The notes under the pieces were generated by a model. The model was not told the origin of the DNA. It made no database searches and saw only the letters and a list, made by a program, of their open reading frames with translations. Positions 8,263-17,361 of a stretch of 64,000 nucleotides of DNA are shown here, piece after piece (position 1 is the stretch's first letter; each line of letters begins with the position of its first letter). The translations under genes were made by a program, and so were the position numbers. Source of the DNA: an uncultured Aquimarina sp. (GTDB lineage Bacteria > Bacteroidota > Bacteroidia > Flavobacteriales > Flavobacteriaceae); the NCBI GenBank assembly GCA_947498775.1, contig CANMLL010000011.1, positions 124,001 to 188,000 of the forward strand, in the 5' to 3' direction.

Positions 8263-8772
8263 ATGAAGAATAAAATTTTTATGTATCTGTTCATTTTTAC
8301 AGCATTATTTGTGCTGTTTCAATTTATGAATGCAAAAAAAGCCAAGGAATCCTATGATGCCAAAATCGAAAACCTTCAAAAAAGAATAAAAGAACAAGAT
8401 TCTTTAAAAACTACAATTGTAGACTCTTTGATAGACATTAATATGGATTTAACGTATTTCTCATTAGAGAGTAATGAAGATGCTGTAAGTTATTTTGAAG
8501 AAATGGGATATGATCCTGCAAAACTTGCCTTAACTATTAGTGACAAAATAATAGAAGAAAACAAACCCGGGAAAGACAATCCAATCATTCCATTTGTGGG
8601 TATGGAAGGAAATATGGCGATCAATAAAGTTCGTTTACTTAATCATAAATGGATCATTGCCGATTTTACTGATGGTGTATATTGGGGAGAACTTTTTATC
8701 ATATACGATGTAAGAAAAGATGGGGTTATTGATTTTGAAGTAGAAAAGTCATTTTTGTATCCTAGAAATTAG
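8263..8772 (+). CDS. Membrane-anchored hypothetical protein (169 aa)
   Basis: One N-terminal transmembrane helix (IFMYLFIFTALFVLFQFM, residues 5-22), then a short coiled-coil-like stretch (YDAKIENLQKRIKEQD) and a compact C-terminal domain with KWIIADFTDGVYWGELFIIY. Topology suggests a periplasmic domain. It starts 3 bp after the MBL hydrolase gene and is probably co-translated. I do not recognise the family; flavobacterial genomes often carry such a protein behind this hydrolase, but a functional link is inference only. Confidence 0.85.
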   Translation: MKNKIFMYLFIFTALFVLFQFMNAKKAKESYDAKIENLQKRIKEQDSLKTTIVDSLIDINMDLTYFSLESNEDAVSYFEEMGYDPAKLALTISDKIIEENKPGKDNPIIPFVGMEGNMAINKVRLLNHKWIIADFTDGVYWGELFIIYDVRKDGVIDFEVEKSFLYPRN

Positions 8773-8804
8773 AAAATAACATATGCTTTTTTTAGAACGA
8801 GACT

Positions 8805-9392
8805 GTGCAAGAACAAAATGTTATAATTAATCAGGTTTTTAAAGGAGAAATCTTTACTGCACAGGATATTGACTTTGTTTCTTCTAAGCTTAAAAAGATT
8901 ACCTTTGATAAAGGGGATATCGTACTTAATGCCAATGAAAAAGTTACGCATCAATATTATGTAGCAGATGGTTGTTTGCGTACTTTTTTTATTGATATTT
9001 CTGGTAAAGAGCATACACTTCAGTTTGCTGTAAAAGATTGGTGGATTAGTGATTATACTGCCTTTTTTGAACAGAATACTGGGATTCTTACGATAGAATG
9101 CATACAAAAATCTACACTTTATAAAATTTTTAGAACAGATTTAGAAGAGGTTTATGCAAAGGTTCCACAAGTAGAGGTGCACTTTAGGAAAAAGCTTGAG
9201 AAAGCATTTGCCAGTTTTCAAAATAGAATATTAGGAAACCTTGCAAAACCAGCCAAAGAGAGGTACTTAGATTTTATAAAGACTTATCCCGATATCGAAG
9301 CAAAAATCAAAAATTACCATATCGCTTCTTACCTTGGTATTACTACAGAAAGTTTAAGTAGGATCAGAAAAGAATTGGTAAGGAAATTATAA
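8805..9392 (+). CDS. Crp/Fnr-family transcriptional regulator
   Basis: 195 residues with a cyclic-nucleotide-binding-type beta-roll in the N-terminal two thirds (FDKGDIVLNANEKVTHQYYVADGC region) and a C-terminal winged helix-turn-helix whose recognition segment is YHIASYLGITTESLSRIRKE. The conserved RxS phosphate-binding motif of cAMP receptors is not apparent, so the effector may not be cAMP; this is common in Bacteroidota members. The start is GTG at 8805, since no in-frame ATG lies nearby. The following gene, an Hsp31/DJ-1 lipoprotein, is a candidate target by proximity only. Confidence 0.9.
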   Translation: MQEQNVIINQVFKGEIFTAQDIDFVSSKLKKITFDKGDIVLNANEKVTHQYYVADGCLRTFFIDISGKEHTLQFAVKDWWISDYTAFFEQNTGILTIECIQKSTLYKIFRTDLEEVYAKVPQVEVHFRKKLEKAFASFQNRILGNLAKPAKERYLDFIKTYPDIEAKIKNYHIASYLGITTESLSRIRKELVRKL

Positions 9393-9466
9393 ATTAACAT
9401 ACATCAATTTTTTAGTGTATCTGAACAGGTAATTTTGTTTAAGATAATCATTAATGTATGACAATT

Positions 9467-10264
9467 ATGAAAAAAATAGCCATCACACTATTAGTATTAG
9501 CTTTTGCTTCTTGCGCAAAAAATAAAGAAACAAAGGAAAAGGTAAGTGAGCAAGTGCACCCTGAAAAGGAAGAGGTGAAACAAAATAAAAAAATACTTTT
9601 TGTATTAACCAGTCATTCTGAACTTGGAGATACAGGTGTAAAAACAGGTTTTTGGGTAGAGGAGTTTGCTACGCCGTATTATTTTTTAAAGGATAAAGGC
9701 TTTGAAATAACCTTAGCTTCACCAAAAGGAGGTCAACCTCCCATTGACCCAAAAAGTGAACTACCAGATTTTCAAACGGCTTCTACAAAACGATTTGATA
9801 AAGATCAAGAAGCCAAAGATCAATTGGCAAATACGCTGAAGTTATCAGAGGTGAGTCAAAAAGATTTTGATGCTATATTTTATCCAGGAGGACATGGCCC
9901 CCTTTGGGATCTGTCTGAAGACCAAAACTCTATTGTTTTAATCCAAGAGTTCTATAACAACAATAAACCTGTAGCAGCTGTTTGTCACGCTCCTGCAGTA
10001 TTTAAGAACACTAAAAATGTGGATGGAACAGCGCTAGTTAAAGGAAAGAAAGTTACCGGTTTTACAAATGGAGAAGAAGCAGCCGTAGAGCTTACTGAAG
10101 TTGTTCCTTTTTTGGTAGAAGATATGCTTAAAGAAAACGGAGGTATTTATTCTAAAGCGGCAGATTGGAGTCCTTATGCTGTTGAAGATGGATTATTAAT
10201 TACTGGTCAAAACCCTGCCTCGGCAGAATTGGTGGCCGATCTTTTGGTTAAAAAACTTCAATAA
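9467..10264 (+). CDS. Hsp31-like DJ-1/PfpI-family lipoprotein
   Basis: DJ-1/PfpI superfamily protein, predicted to be exported: MKKIAITLLVLAFASC is a lipoprotein signal with Cys at the end of the lipobox. The domain runs from KKILFVLTSHSEL to the C-terminus. The nucleophile elbow is AAVCHAPAVF (Cys-His), preceded by FYPGGHGPLWDL; the WVEEFATPYYFL and ASPKGGQPPIDP segments are typical of the Hsp31/glyoxalase III branch. Such proteins act on methylglyoxal or as chaperones; most are cytoplasmic, so a lipid-anchored one is less usual. I prefer ATG at 9467 over 9458 because it gives a clean signal peptide. Confidence 0.88.
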   Translation: MKKIAITLLVLAFASCAKNKETKEKVSEQVHPEKEEVKQNKKILFVLTSHSELGDTGVKTGFWVEEFATPYYFLKDKGFEITLASPKGGQPPIDPKSELPDFQTASTKRFDKDQEAKDQLANTLKLSEVSQKDFDAIFYPGGHGPLWDLSEDQNSIVLIQEFYNNNKPVAAVCHAPAVFKNTKNVDGTALVKGKKVTGFTNGEEAAVELTEVVPFLVEDMLKENGGIYSKAADWSPYAVEDGLLITGQNPASAELVADLLVKKLQ

Positions 10265-10282
10265 ACTTTAATTCATAAAAAT

Positions 10283-10313
10283 ATAAGAGCTGCCCTACTT
10301 GAGCAGCTCTTAT
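10283..10313. terminator. Hairpin between convergent genes
   Basis: Perfect 11-bp stem ATAAGAGCTGC / GCAGCTCTTAT with a 9-nt loop, lying between the convergent Hsp31-like gene and the small peptide gene; likely a shared terminator although the T tract is poor. Confidence 0.55.
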
Positions 10314-10318
10314 CAAAA

Positions 10319-10501
10319 TTATAAGCAAATACAATTACTGTGATTAAGGCAGGAGTGTTTTCCAGTTGCTTCATCACAACCTTCAGAATTACATCCTGTT
10401 TCAAAAGTTGGCCAGTGGTTTCCTCCCTTAATAGTTTTACTTTGTAACGTAGAAATTATCTTTTTCTCAAAGTTTAATCCTTTCAAATTTTTTTTTTTCA
10501 T
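10319..10501 (-). CDS. Orphan lanthipeptide-like precursor peptide (60 aa)
   Basis: Leader of 27 residues (MKKKNLKGLNFEKKIISTLQ followed by SKTIKGG) and a 33-residue core with five Cys, including CNSEGCDEATGKHSC and a CIC near the C-terminus, plus several Ser/Thr. The leader keeps the spacing of the class I lanthipeptide block seen in the peptide at 5459 (L-x-[LF]-x-K-x-x-I-x-x-L, then I-K-G-G) though the sequences differ. It stands alone between hairpins at 10283 and 10589. No modification enzyme is nearby. It could instead be an unmodified double-glycine bacteriocin or signalling peptide. Confidence 0.75.
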   Translation of the reverse strand: MKKKNLKGLNFEKKIISTLQSKTIKGGNHWPTFETGCNSEGCDEATGKHSCLNHSNCICL

Positions 10502-10588
10502 GATTTTATATTTAAGTTATTAATTGAATATAAAGGTATTTTGTCTCTTCGAAAAAACTTTAAGTTTTATTTATCTAAATAGTAGGTT

Positions 10589-10620
10589 AAAAAGCTGCTT
10601 GGTTGGAGCAGCTTTTTTTT
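10589..10620 (-). terminator. Intrinsic terminator after the phytase-like/GDPD gene
   Basis: Stem AAAAAGCTGCT (10589-10599) / AGCAGCTTTTT (10607-10617) with A and T runs on both sides; it lies about 40 bp beyond the stop of the minus-strand gene at 10659. Confidence 0.7.
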
Positions 10621-10658
10621 GGTTTTAGGTAGTCTCTATTTAAGTTGGTTAAGGTTGG

Positions 10659-13526
10659 CTATCTTTTCAAAAGTTTCTTTTTTATAAACGCTCCATCTAT
10701 TTCAATAACGGCAATATAAACCCCTCTGGATACTTCATAACCATTATTAGCTTTGCCATTCCATGTGTAGCTAAAGCTTTCATCATTTTTTTGTTTATTC
10801 ACTAATTTTTTAATCAAGTTCCCATAGAGATCATAGATATCAATAGTGACATTGTTGACGTTATTTCCTATATAAGAAAAAGTTACTTGATCTTTAAAGG
10901 TATTTGGGTATACTTTAATGTTTTGACTAGTTAAACCTTCTTTTTCTTTACTAGATTTCCAAGGTTGTCCTAGGGGTTGATCTAACCATAACATAATGAA
11001 CTCATTATCATCGGGTAGACCGGTACCAACATGGCGGCCAATGCTGAAAGGATAATTGTTATCATTTAAAACACCAATCAAATATGGATTAAAAACCACA
11101 ACACTTTCTATTGTTACAAAAGGAAAGGCAAATTCTTTACCTATCCCAACATCTCCTTCTAGTCCTGGAAGTGAGATTCTTCTTAGGTCATTGATTTTAA
11201 GAAGATCTACATTTATATTTTTTTCTAGGAGTTCTTGATCCTGATCTAATTCTACTTCGTAGATAGCCTTGAAACCATTCAAATCTCCTTGGGATCCATC
11301 ACGTTCTATAATTAAACCTCGGTTTTCACCAAACATGATGAAATCTCCAATAGCACTTGCTCTTTCATTTAAAGGATACTGAAATTTTTTCCCCGTATAG
11401 GATTTACTTTCCAGATCAAATTCGTGGATCAACAGATCATTTTTTTCTGATCCAACGAGTGGTTTTTCTAATAACGGTAATAACTTTTTGTTATCTGTGG
11501 TCAAAGCCATTCCTTCAAAGCCACCGCTACCTTTTACTTTGAACGGAGTATCGAGTTTTGTATTTCTGTAGGGCCAATACAATCCTCCAAGCCATGGAGT
11601 GTTTTCTCCATTCTGATCTTGTAAATTTGTACCATCTCCGGCTTCTTCAACTTTAGGAAAATCACCAAACAGACATACAGTTCGAATTTCTGGATAGTGT
11701 TTGTGTGCAATTAATAATGTTCTGAAATCAAAACTTTGAATATCTGCGCGCTCAGTTAAATGATTAGAAACAATTACATCTGCCACCGCTTTGGTAAATG
11801 TTTCGGGATCTACAGTTCTTTCTGCAAAAACATCTCCGCGATCGTCTGTATCAGTTCTTGGATTGATTTTAGTTTCTATGTTAAAACGAACCCTGGATGC
11901 ATTCATCCATCGTTTCTTGGCTTTGGGATCTGATGCTCCCGGGCCGTTTTTATAGTATGCTACATAAAAGTCGACAAAATCAAATAATTGTTGTAGCGAA
12001 GGCATAATGTAAGGATCAATCCATCCATTTTGATTTGCAAATGCTACTGCTACGGGAGACAAAGAATTGTCATTGGTTTGGGCTGGTCTTCCCTCCAAAA
12101 TTTTATCTGCTATAAATGTATTTTGAATTTCATTTAGTGTAAGGTCTTTTACCAATACTTCATCTTCAAATTCATATGGTGTGCCATCTACTTTTCTTGT
12201 TTTTGCAGCTTCGATATGTGGGTCATGATCCAAAATGGGGATGCCATCCGAGGTTATTCCGCAGTCAGTTTCTAATGTAGGCATTAGATAATCAAGAGCC
12301 GCTTCCATAGCCGGTATTGTATTTTCAGGTCTTAGATTTCGGGCTCCTCTATGGCCTTGTGCATCGAATAATTTTCTATCTATAAGTCCATTGGCGTCCA
12401 TAAAATCTGGTTGCCCGTCTTTGTCATTATCAAAATTTTGAACAGCCTCAAGTAAAAGATCCGGGCGGTCAGAGATAATTCCTTGTACTCCTAGATTTAG
12501 TAATAAATTCATATTTTCCAGATCATTCACGGTATAAACAACTACATCGTGTCCTGCACGATTTAACGAGGATACATTATGCAATTCGCTTGACGCTGCT
12601 TTTAGTCCGGCAGGTGGCGTTTCTCGATTTTCAACTTTAGTATTTTCGTTTTGATCATCAAGCATTACAAACCAAGGAGACATTATAGGGCTTTTGCTTC
12701 CGTAGGTTTGTGCATGTGCTCTCATAGCGTTCATAACCCTTAGGGCACTAAATTCTTCACTATACGGATTTTGTGGCGCACGAAGATCTTTCCCTGGATT
12801 ATCAAAGTCAGGAAGAGAAATAGGAGAGTGCAATAACACGCCATTTTTATCAAAATGTAATAAGAATGGGCCAAACTCATCACCGATCCAATAATCCCCG
12901 TTCTCCGTTCTTTGGAAGGACTCGATATCAAAATCTGCTCCCGTTAATACTCTGTCATCACTAAAATGATTTACAATAGTAAAAGGAATCAGGTGGTTAG
13001 GATCCTTTAGTTCAATAACATCTTGTACCTCGATAATTCCCTCACCACGTCTCAGGAATGTTTCGAATTTAGGTTTGATTTTGTAAATACGAAGGTTGTA
13101 GTCTGATGAATTTTCAATACCACCAAATCCATTATCTGATAGTGCCATAAAGGTACCATCATAGTTGTTTAGAACTGCAGAAAACCCCTGCACGGGTTGT
13201 TTGTTAGAAAAAGGAACTGGTTGTTGATTGATTAATCCCGAACCTATATATTGTCCTGAGGTGGGCCCTTCAGAGAAACTAGCGGCTGGCAATACTGCTC
13301 TTGCGACAAGTATGTCTCCAAAGTTAAAAAAGGATTTACCAGTTCCTTTCGGGTGTATTTTTTTGTTAAAGTGAGTGTCTGCAGGAATATCAAATTGAAG
13401 TTTCTCTTCTTTTTTTTGATTAGAAGTATCCTTCTGGGCATAGGTTAGTGAGCAAAGCCCCCAACATAGTGCACTAACAAGTACAGTATGTTTTGATGTT
13501 AAAATGATGGAGTAAAAATGTTTCAT
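10659..13526 (-). CDS. T9SS-secreted phytase-like esterase with inserted glycerophosphodiester phosphodiesterase domain
   Basis: Large secreted protein. I start at ATG 13526 (955 aa), which gives a signal peptide ending near LTYAQ; an upstream ATG at 13568 is possible. In numbering from 13568: an esterase-like-activity-of-phytase propeller half at about 85-245 (LSDNGFGGIENSSDYNLRIY, GADFDIESFQR, WIGDEFGPFLLHFD); a GDPD region with VVYTVND ... GIISDRPDLL at 341-372 and GHRGARNLRPENT ... ETDCGITSDGIPILDHDP at 405-450; the second propeller half (GGFEGMALTTDNKKLLPLLE); and a C-terminal type IX secretion sorting domain (KVYPNTF to the final KKKLLKR). Likely releases phosphate or glycerol phosphate from extracellular organophosphates. 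The GDPD tail motif precedes its head motif, which is unusual. Confidence 0.87.
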   Translation of the reverse strand: MKHFYSIILTSKHTVLVSALCWGLCSLTYAQKDTSNQKKEEKLQFDIPADTHFNKKIHPKGTGKSFFNFGDILVARAVLPAASFSEGPTSGQYIGSGLINQQPVPFSNKQPVQGFSAVLNNYDGTFMALSDNGFGGIENSSDYNLRIYKIKPKFETFLRRGEGIIEVQDVIELKDPNHLIPFTIVNHFSDDRVLTGADFDIESFQRTENGDYWIGDEFGPFLLHFDKNGVLLHSPISLPDFDNPGKDLRAPQNPYSEEFSALRVMNAMRAHAQTYGSKSPIMSPWFVMLDDQNENTKVENRETPPAGLKAASSELHNVSSLNRAGHDVVVYTVNDLENMNLLLNLGVQGIISDRPDLLLEAVQNFDNDKDGQPDFMDANGLIDRKLFDAQGHRGARNLRPENTIPAMEAALDYLMPTLETDCGITSDGIPILDHDPHIEAAKTRKVDGTPYEFEDEVLVKDLTLNEIQNTFIADKILEGRPAQTNDNSLSPVAVAFANQNGWIDPYIMPSLQQLFDFVDFYVAYYKNGPGASDPKAKKRWMNASRVRFNIETKINPRTDTDDRGDVFAERTVDPETFTKAVADVIVSNHLTERADIQSFDFRTLLIAHKHYPEIRTVCLFGDFPKVEEAGDGTNLQDQNGENTPWLGGLYWPYRNTKLDTPFKVKGSGGFEGMALTTDNKKLLPLLEKPLVGSEKNDLLIHEFDLESKSYTGKKFQYPLNERASAIGDFIMFGENRGLIIERDGSQGDLNGFKAIYEVELDQDQELLEKNINVDLLKINDLRRISLPGLEGDVGIGKEFAFPFVTIESVVVFNPYLIGVLNDNNYPFSIGRHVGTGLPDDNEFIMLWLDQPLGQPWKSSKEKEGLTSQNIKVYPNTFKDQVTFSYIGNNVNNVTIDIYDLYGNLIKKLVNKQKNDESFSYTWNGKANNGYEVSRGVYIAVIEIDGAFIKKKLLKR

Positions 13527-13568
13527 AATAGTGTGCAATGCGATTAAGGTTAATTTGGTTAAATGCAT

Positions 13569-13954
13569 TATAAAACTACGTCGTTCATTTTACTGAAGTG
13601 TTTACTATTTTTAAACAAATGATTAGGATATGGTTATCTACATTAAGAAATTATTTTGAACTTTTTGTCTGGAAGCCAAAAAATAGGCTTTTGCAACCCT
13701 GAAATAAAAATTTATTGAAACCGACTAAAGCAGGCAGCGCCATCGGAGAATTATTTAGATTAAAAGTTCAAATGATTTCTAAGATTACAATCAAGTTTTG
13801 AGGTACTAGAATGTACCCAGATTGTATGCAATACTAAAGGTATTTCATTGAGAATTCAATAATTCTATTGGATCAAGTTTTGTAATTGTATAGTTTTATA
13901 AGTATTCTGTTATATTTGATCTCTTTCAAGCAAACCAACAAACCTTTTTTGGAC
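13569..13954. other. Intergenic region, divergent promoters
   Basis: About 390 bp between the divergent phytase-like/GDPD and GH31 genes. AT-rich, no small ORF with a convincing start, no strong hairpin; presumably holds both promoters, but I found no unambiguous TAnnTTTG pair. Confidence 0.4.
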
Positions 13955-16354
13955 ATGGAAACAAAGTTTTTTTCTCTTTTATTAGTACTAGCAATTGCAA
14001 CAACCAGTATTTCTTGTAAAAAGAAATATGAAGGCCCTTATCAGGGTTACAAGATGTATGATTCTTATGTCGAGGTCTATAAAGATAATGGAACGTATAT
14101 TATCAAACCTTACTCTAATAAAATTATAGAAACATCTTTTATTCCGAAGGGTGAAGAACATACTCCAGAGTCTCATGCAGTGGTGCTACAACCTCAAAAA
14201 ACTAAAATGTTGATCGTTGAGACTGATAGTGTATTAATGATGCAGACTAATGGAATAGATGTTATCGTAAACAGAGCACCTTTTCAAATATCATATTCTT
14301 ATAAAGGAAAAGAACTTATTTCAGAAAATAATGGCTATATAAAAACAGATTCTACAGAGATCCTGGATTTCAACCTGGATAGAGATGAAGTGATTTATGG
14401 TGCAGGATCCAGGGTTGTGGGCATGAACCGCAGAGGAAAGAAGCTTAAGTTGTATAATCGTGCGCACTACGGATATGAAACATATTCAGAATTAATGAAC
14501 TATACCATGCCTTTGGTGCTTTCGTCAAAAGTTTATGCCGTTCATTTTGATAATGCTCCGATAGGATTTTTGGATATAGATAGTAAAAGAGATAATACGC
14601 TGCAGTATGAAACCATTAATGGGAGAAAAACGTATCAAGTTATAGCCGGAGACGATTGGAGAGATCTAATGGATCAATATACCGATCTTACCGGTAAACA
14701 ACCGTTACCTCCTCGTTGGGCTTTTGGGAATTTTGCCAGTCGTTTTGGGTACCATTCAGAAAAAGAAACCAGAGCAACGGTAGATAAGTTTGCGCAAGAC
14801 AGCATTCCGCTAGATGCCGTTATTTTGGATATCTATTGGTTTGGAAAAGAAATACAAGGACACATGGGGAATTTGGAGTTTTTGACAGATTCTTTCCCAA
14901 CGCCAAAACAAATGATTAATGATTTTAAAGATAAAGGAGTTAAAACCATATTGATTACCGAGCCTTTTATTTTAAGTTCGTCCAAAAAATGGGATGAGGC
15001 AGTAGAAAAGGGTGTTCTGGGTAAAGATTCTGTTGGCAATCCGTTTAGATATGATTTTTATTTCGGAAATACCGGGATTATAGATATTTACGATCCAAAA
15101 GGTAAAGATTGGTTCTGGAATATCTATAAAACCTATACTCAGGACTATGGCGTTGCAGGATGGTGGGGAGATCTAGGAGAACCAGAAGTACACCCTTCAG
15201 AATTATTACATGCAACAGGAAGTGCCGACGAAGTACACAATATTTATGGTCATGATTGGGCAAGATTGGTACAAGAAGGATATCAAAAAGATTTCCCGGA
15301 TCAAAGACCTTTTATTTTGATGAGAGCCGGATATTCTGGCTCACAACGATTTGGTATGATCCCATGGTCTGGAGATGTAAGTAGAAGCTGGGGAGGATTA
15401 CAACCACAAACCGAAATCGCACTTTCTATGGGAATGCAGGGATTGGGATATATGCACTCTGATCTGGGAGGGTTTGCAGGCGGAGAAACTTTTGATCCAG
15501 AATTGTATACGCGTTGGTTGCAATATGGAGTGTTTCAGCCAATTTTTAGGCCACATGCACAGGAACACATCGCTCCAGAGCCTGTTTTTCATGATGAAAA
15601 GACCAAAGCATTGGCAAAAAAGAGTATCGAGTTAAGATATAGTTTACTTCCTTATAATTATACGATTGCTTTTGATAATAATCAAACAGGCATGCCGCTA
15701 ATGAGACCCTTGTTTTTTGAAAACCAAGAAAACAAAGAGCTTTATGAGGTTAGTTACACCTATTTTTGGGGTGATAATTTCTTGGTGTCTCCAATAGTTA
15801 AACCCGGAATCGCGTCTATGGATGTGCCTTTTCCTAAGGGAAGTAATTGGTATGATTTCTTTTCAGGGAAAAAATATGAAGGAGGAAAGTACGCTACTGT
15901 TGAAGTTGAAGACGATTATGTGCCGGTATTTGTAAAAGCAGGATCATTCATTCCGATGGTGTCTCCAGTTCAAACTACGGATGCGTATTCTACCAAAAAG
16001 CTAACATTACATTATTATCATGACCCATTGGTAGAAACTAGCTTAGGAAAATTATATGATGACGATGGTACAACTCCAAATGCATTTGAAAAGGGTGTAT
16101 ATGAATTGCTGAAATTTGAAAGTAAAACATCATCAAAGGAGTTGTCTATTTCTTTATCCGCAGAAAAAGGAACTAGTTATGCCTCAAGTAACAGAAAGAT
16201 TACTTTAATCATTCATACTATTGATACAGCCCCTCAAAGTCTTAAAATAGATGATAAATCTTATGTTTTTGATTGGGATCAAGAGTATAAGACCCTAGAA
16301 GTAACTTTTGATTGGAACTCGGCTAAATTATTGCAAGTGCATGTTTCTTTGTAA
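13955..16354 (+). CDS. Glycoside hydrolase family 31 lipoprotein (alpha-glucosidase-like)
   Basis: Retaining alpha-glycosidase, predicted to be lipid-anchored in the envelope. From ATG 13955 the protein has 799 residues and begins METKFFSLLLVLAIATTSISC, a lipoprotein signal; the frame extends upstream to 13886 but that would bury the signal. Order: N-terminal beta-sandwich, TIM barrel from about PLPPRWAFGNFASRFGY, C-terminal sandwich. The GH31 nucleophile Asp lies in GWWGDLGEPEVHP (D406) and the acid/base Asp in WSGDVSRSW (D474); ILDIYWFGK and HDWARL are also typical. Substrate (starch oligosaccharide, xyloside or other) cannot be read. It stands alone with no SusCD pair adjacent. Confidence 0.93.
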   Translation: METKFFSLLLVLAIATTSISCKKKYEGPYQGYKMYDSYVEVYKDNGTYIIKPYSNKIIETSFIPKGEEHTPESHAVVLQPQKTKMLIVETDSVLMMQTNGIDVIVNRAPFQISYSYKGKELISENNGYIKTDSTEILDFNLDRDEVIYGAGSRVVGMNRRGKKLKLYNRAHYGYETYSELMNYTMPLVLSSKVYAVHFDNAPIGFLDIDSKRDNTLQYETINGRKTYQVIAGDDWRDLMDQYTDLTGKQPLPPRWAFGNFASRFGYHSEKETRATVDKFAQDSIPLDAVILDIYWFGKEIQGHMGNLEFLTDSFPTPKQMINDFKDKGVKTILITEPFILSSSKKWDEAVEKGVLGKDSVGNPFRYDFYFGNTGIIDIYDPKGKDWFWNIYKTYTQDYGVAGWWGDLGEPEVHPSELLHATGSADEVHNIYGHDWARLVQEGYQKDFPDQRPFILMRAGYSGSQRFGMIPWSGDVSRSWGGLQPQTEIALSMGMQGLGYMHSDLGGFAGGETFDPELYTRWLQYGVFQPIFRPHAQEHIAPEPVFHDEKTKALAKKSIELRYSLLPYNYTIAFDNNQTGMPLMRPLFFENQENKELYEVSYTYFWGDNFLVSPIVKPGIASMDVPFPKGSNWYDFFSGKKYEGGKYATVEVEDDYVPVFVKAGSFIPMVSPVQTTDAYSTKKLTLHYYHDPLVETSLGKLYDDDGTTPNAFEKGVYELLKFESKTSSKELSISLSAEKGTSYASSNRKITLIIHTIDTAPQSLKIDDKSYVFDWDQEYKTLEVTFDWNSAKLLQVHVSL

Positions 16355-16387
16355 ATTTAGCAAGGATTATCCAACAGATTTCTTGTT

Positions 16388-16977
16388 ATGCAGAAAAACA
16401 AAACTGTCGAAGAGTTTATCGCTAAGAAGACCCAATGGAAAGATGCTCTAGAAAAGTTGCGCTCTATTTTACTTTCAACAGAAATGGTAGAAACTATAAA
16501 ATGGGGAGCACCAACATATACCGTGAATGGTAAAAATGTTATAGGACTGGGAGCATTCAAATCCTATGTGGGTATTTGGTTCTATCAAGGGGTATTTCTT
16601 AAAGATGATCAAAAGAAATTAATCAATGCACAAGAAGGAAAGACTAAGGCATTACGGCAATGGAGGTTTGCTTCAGTCGACGAAATTGATAATGATTTAG
16701 TATTTCAATACGTACTTGAAGCAATACAAAATCAAAAAGAAGGGAAGGAGATCAAGCCAGAAAAATCTGAAGCAATTAAAATGCCTATAGAATTAAATAC
16801 GGCATTAACTTTTAATGCAGATTTAAAAAGATCTTTTAACCAATTAACTCCATTTAAGCAAAAGAGCACATAGAATATAGTATTACTGCCAAACGAGAAG
16901 CTACTCGACTTTCTCGTTTAGAAAAAATCAAGCCCATGATATTGATGGGAGTTGGACTAAATGACAGATATAGGTAA
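16388..16977 (+). pseudogene. YdeI/OmdA-family protein (DUF1801 plus C-terminal OmdA domain), frameshifted
   Basis: The first frame (16388-16873, 161 aa) holds a DUF1801 domain (KWGAPTYTVNGKNVIGLGAF, GIWFYQGVFL) and a linker rich in charged residues. It stops early after FKQKST. In the +2 frame the sequence continues without a break as EHIEYSITAKREATRLSRLE and KIKPMILMGVGLNDRYR to 16977, which is the usual end of this family (KREATRLxRLEKIxPMI). One missing A in the A run at 16860-16863 would restore a 197-residue protein. Family members are annotated as bacteriocin-protection or iron-chaperone-like; the function is poorly defined. Real mutation or consensus error cannot be told apart here. 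Confidence 0.8.
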
Positions 16978-17361
16978 AATTTAGACTGAATTCTTCTTTT
17001 TATTGAGTTACAGCTTCGTTTTTTAGGGGATTATACCCCCATTTCTACTTGTCTGTATTAACAAAAATTTAATAAGTTAACTCCATTTTTGTCAAATCCA
17101 TAATTGAACTTTAACCAGCGCTACTAATTCTCGTGTATTCCCATCAAAATTGGTACGTTTAAACCACATTTCTTTGTGTTTTACAACGTTTATTTTGTTA
17201 ATTTTTAGGTTTTAAATCTTATAAATTAACAATTTATTAACTTTTTAATTTGCACTACATCTTTGCTTTTACGAAGATCAAAACTTCTAATTTTGTACCA
17301 AACCGAAGAGGTAAAATCCTTACGGTTTTTTGTATCAAAAACCCCAAAATAGAATTGCCAA
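16978..17361. other. Intergenic region before the GNAT-like gene
   Basis: About 380 bp. It contains a weak GGGG/CCCC hairpin near 17024-17037 and long T/A tracts, and presumably the promoter of the next gene. No ORF with a believable start was seen. Confidence 0.35.
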
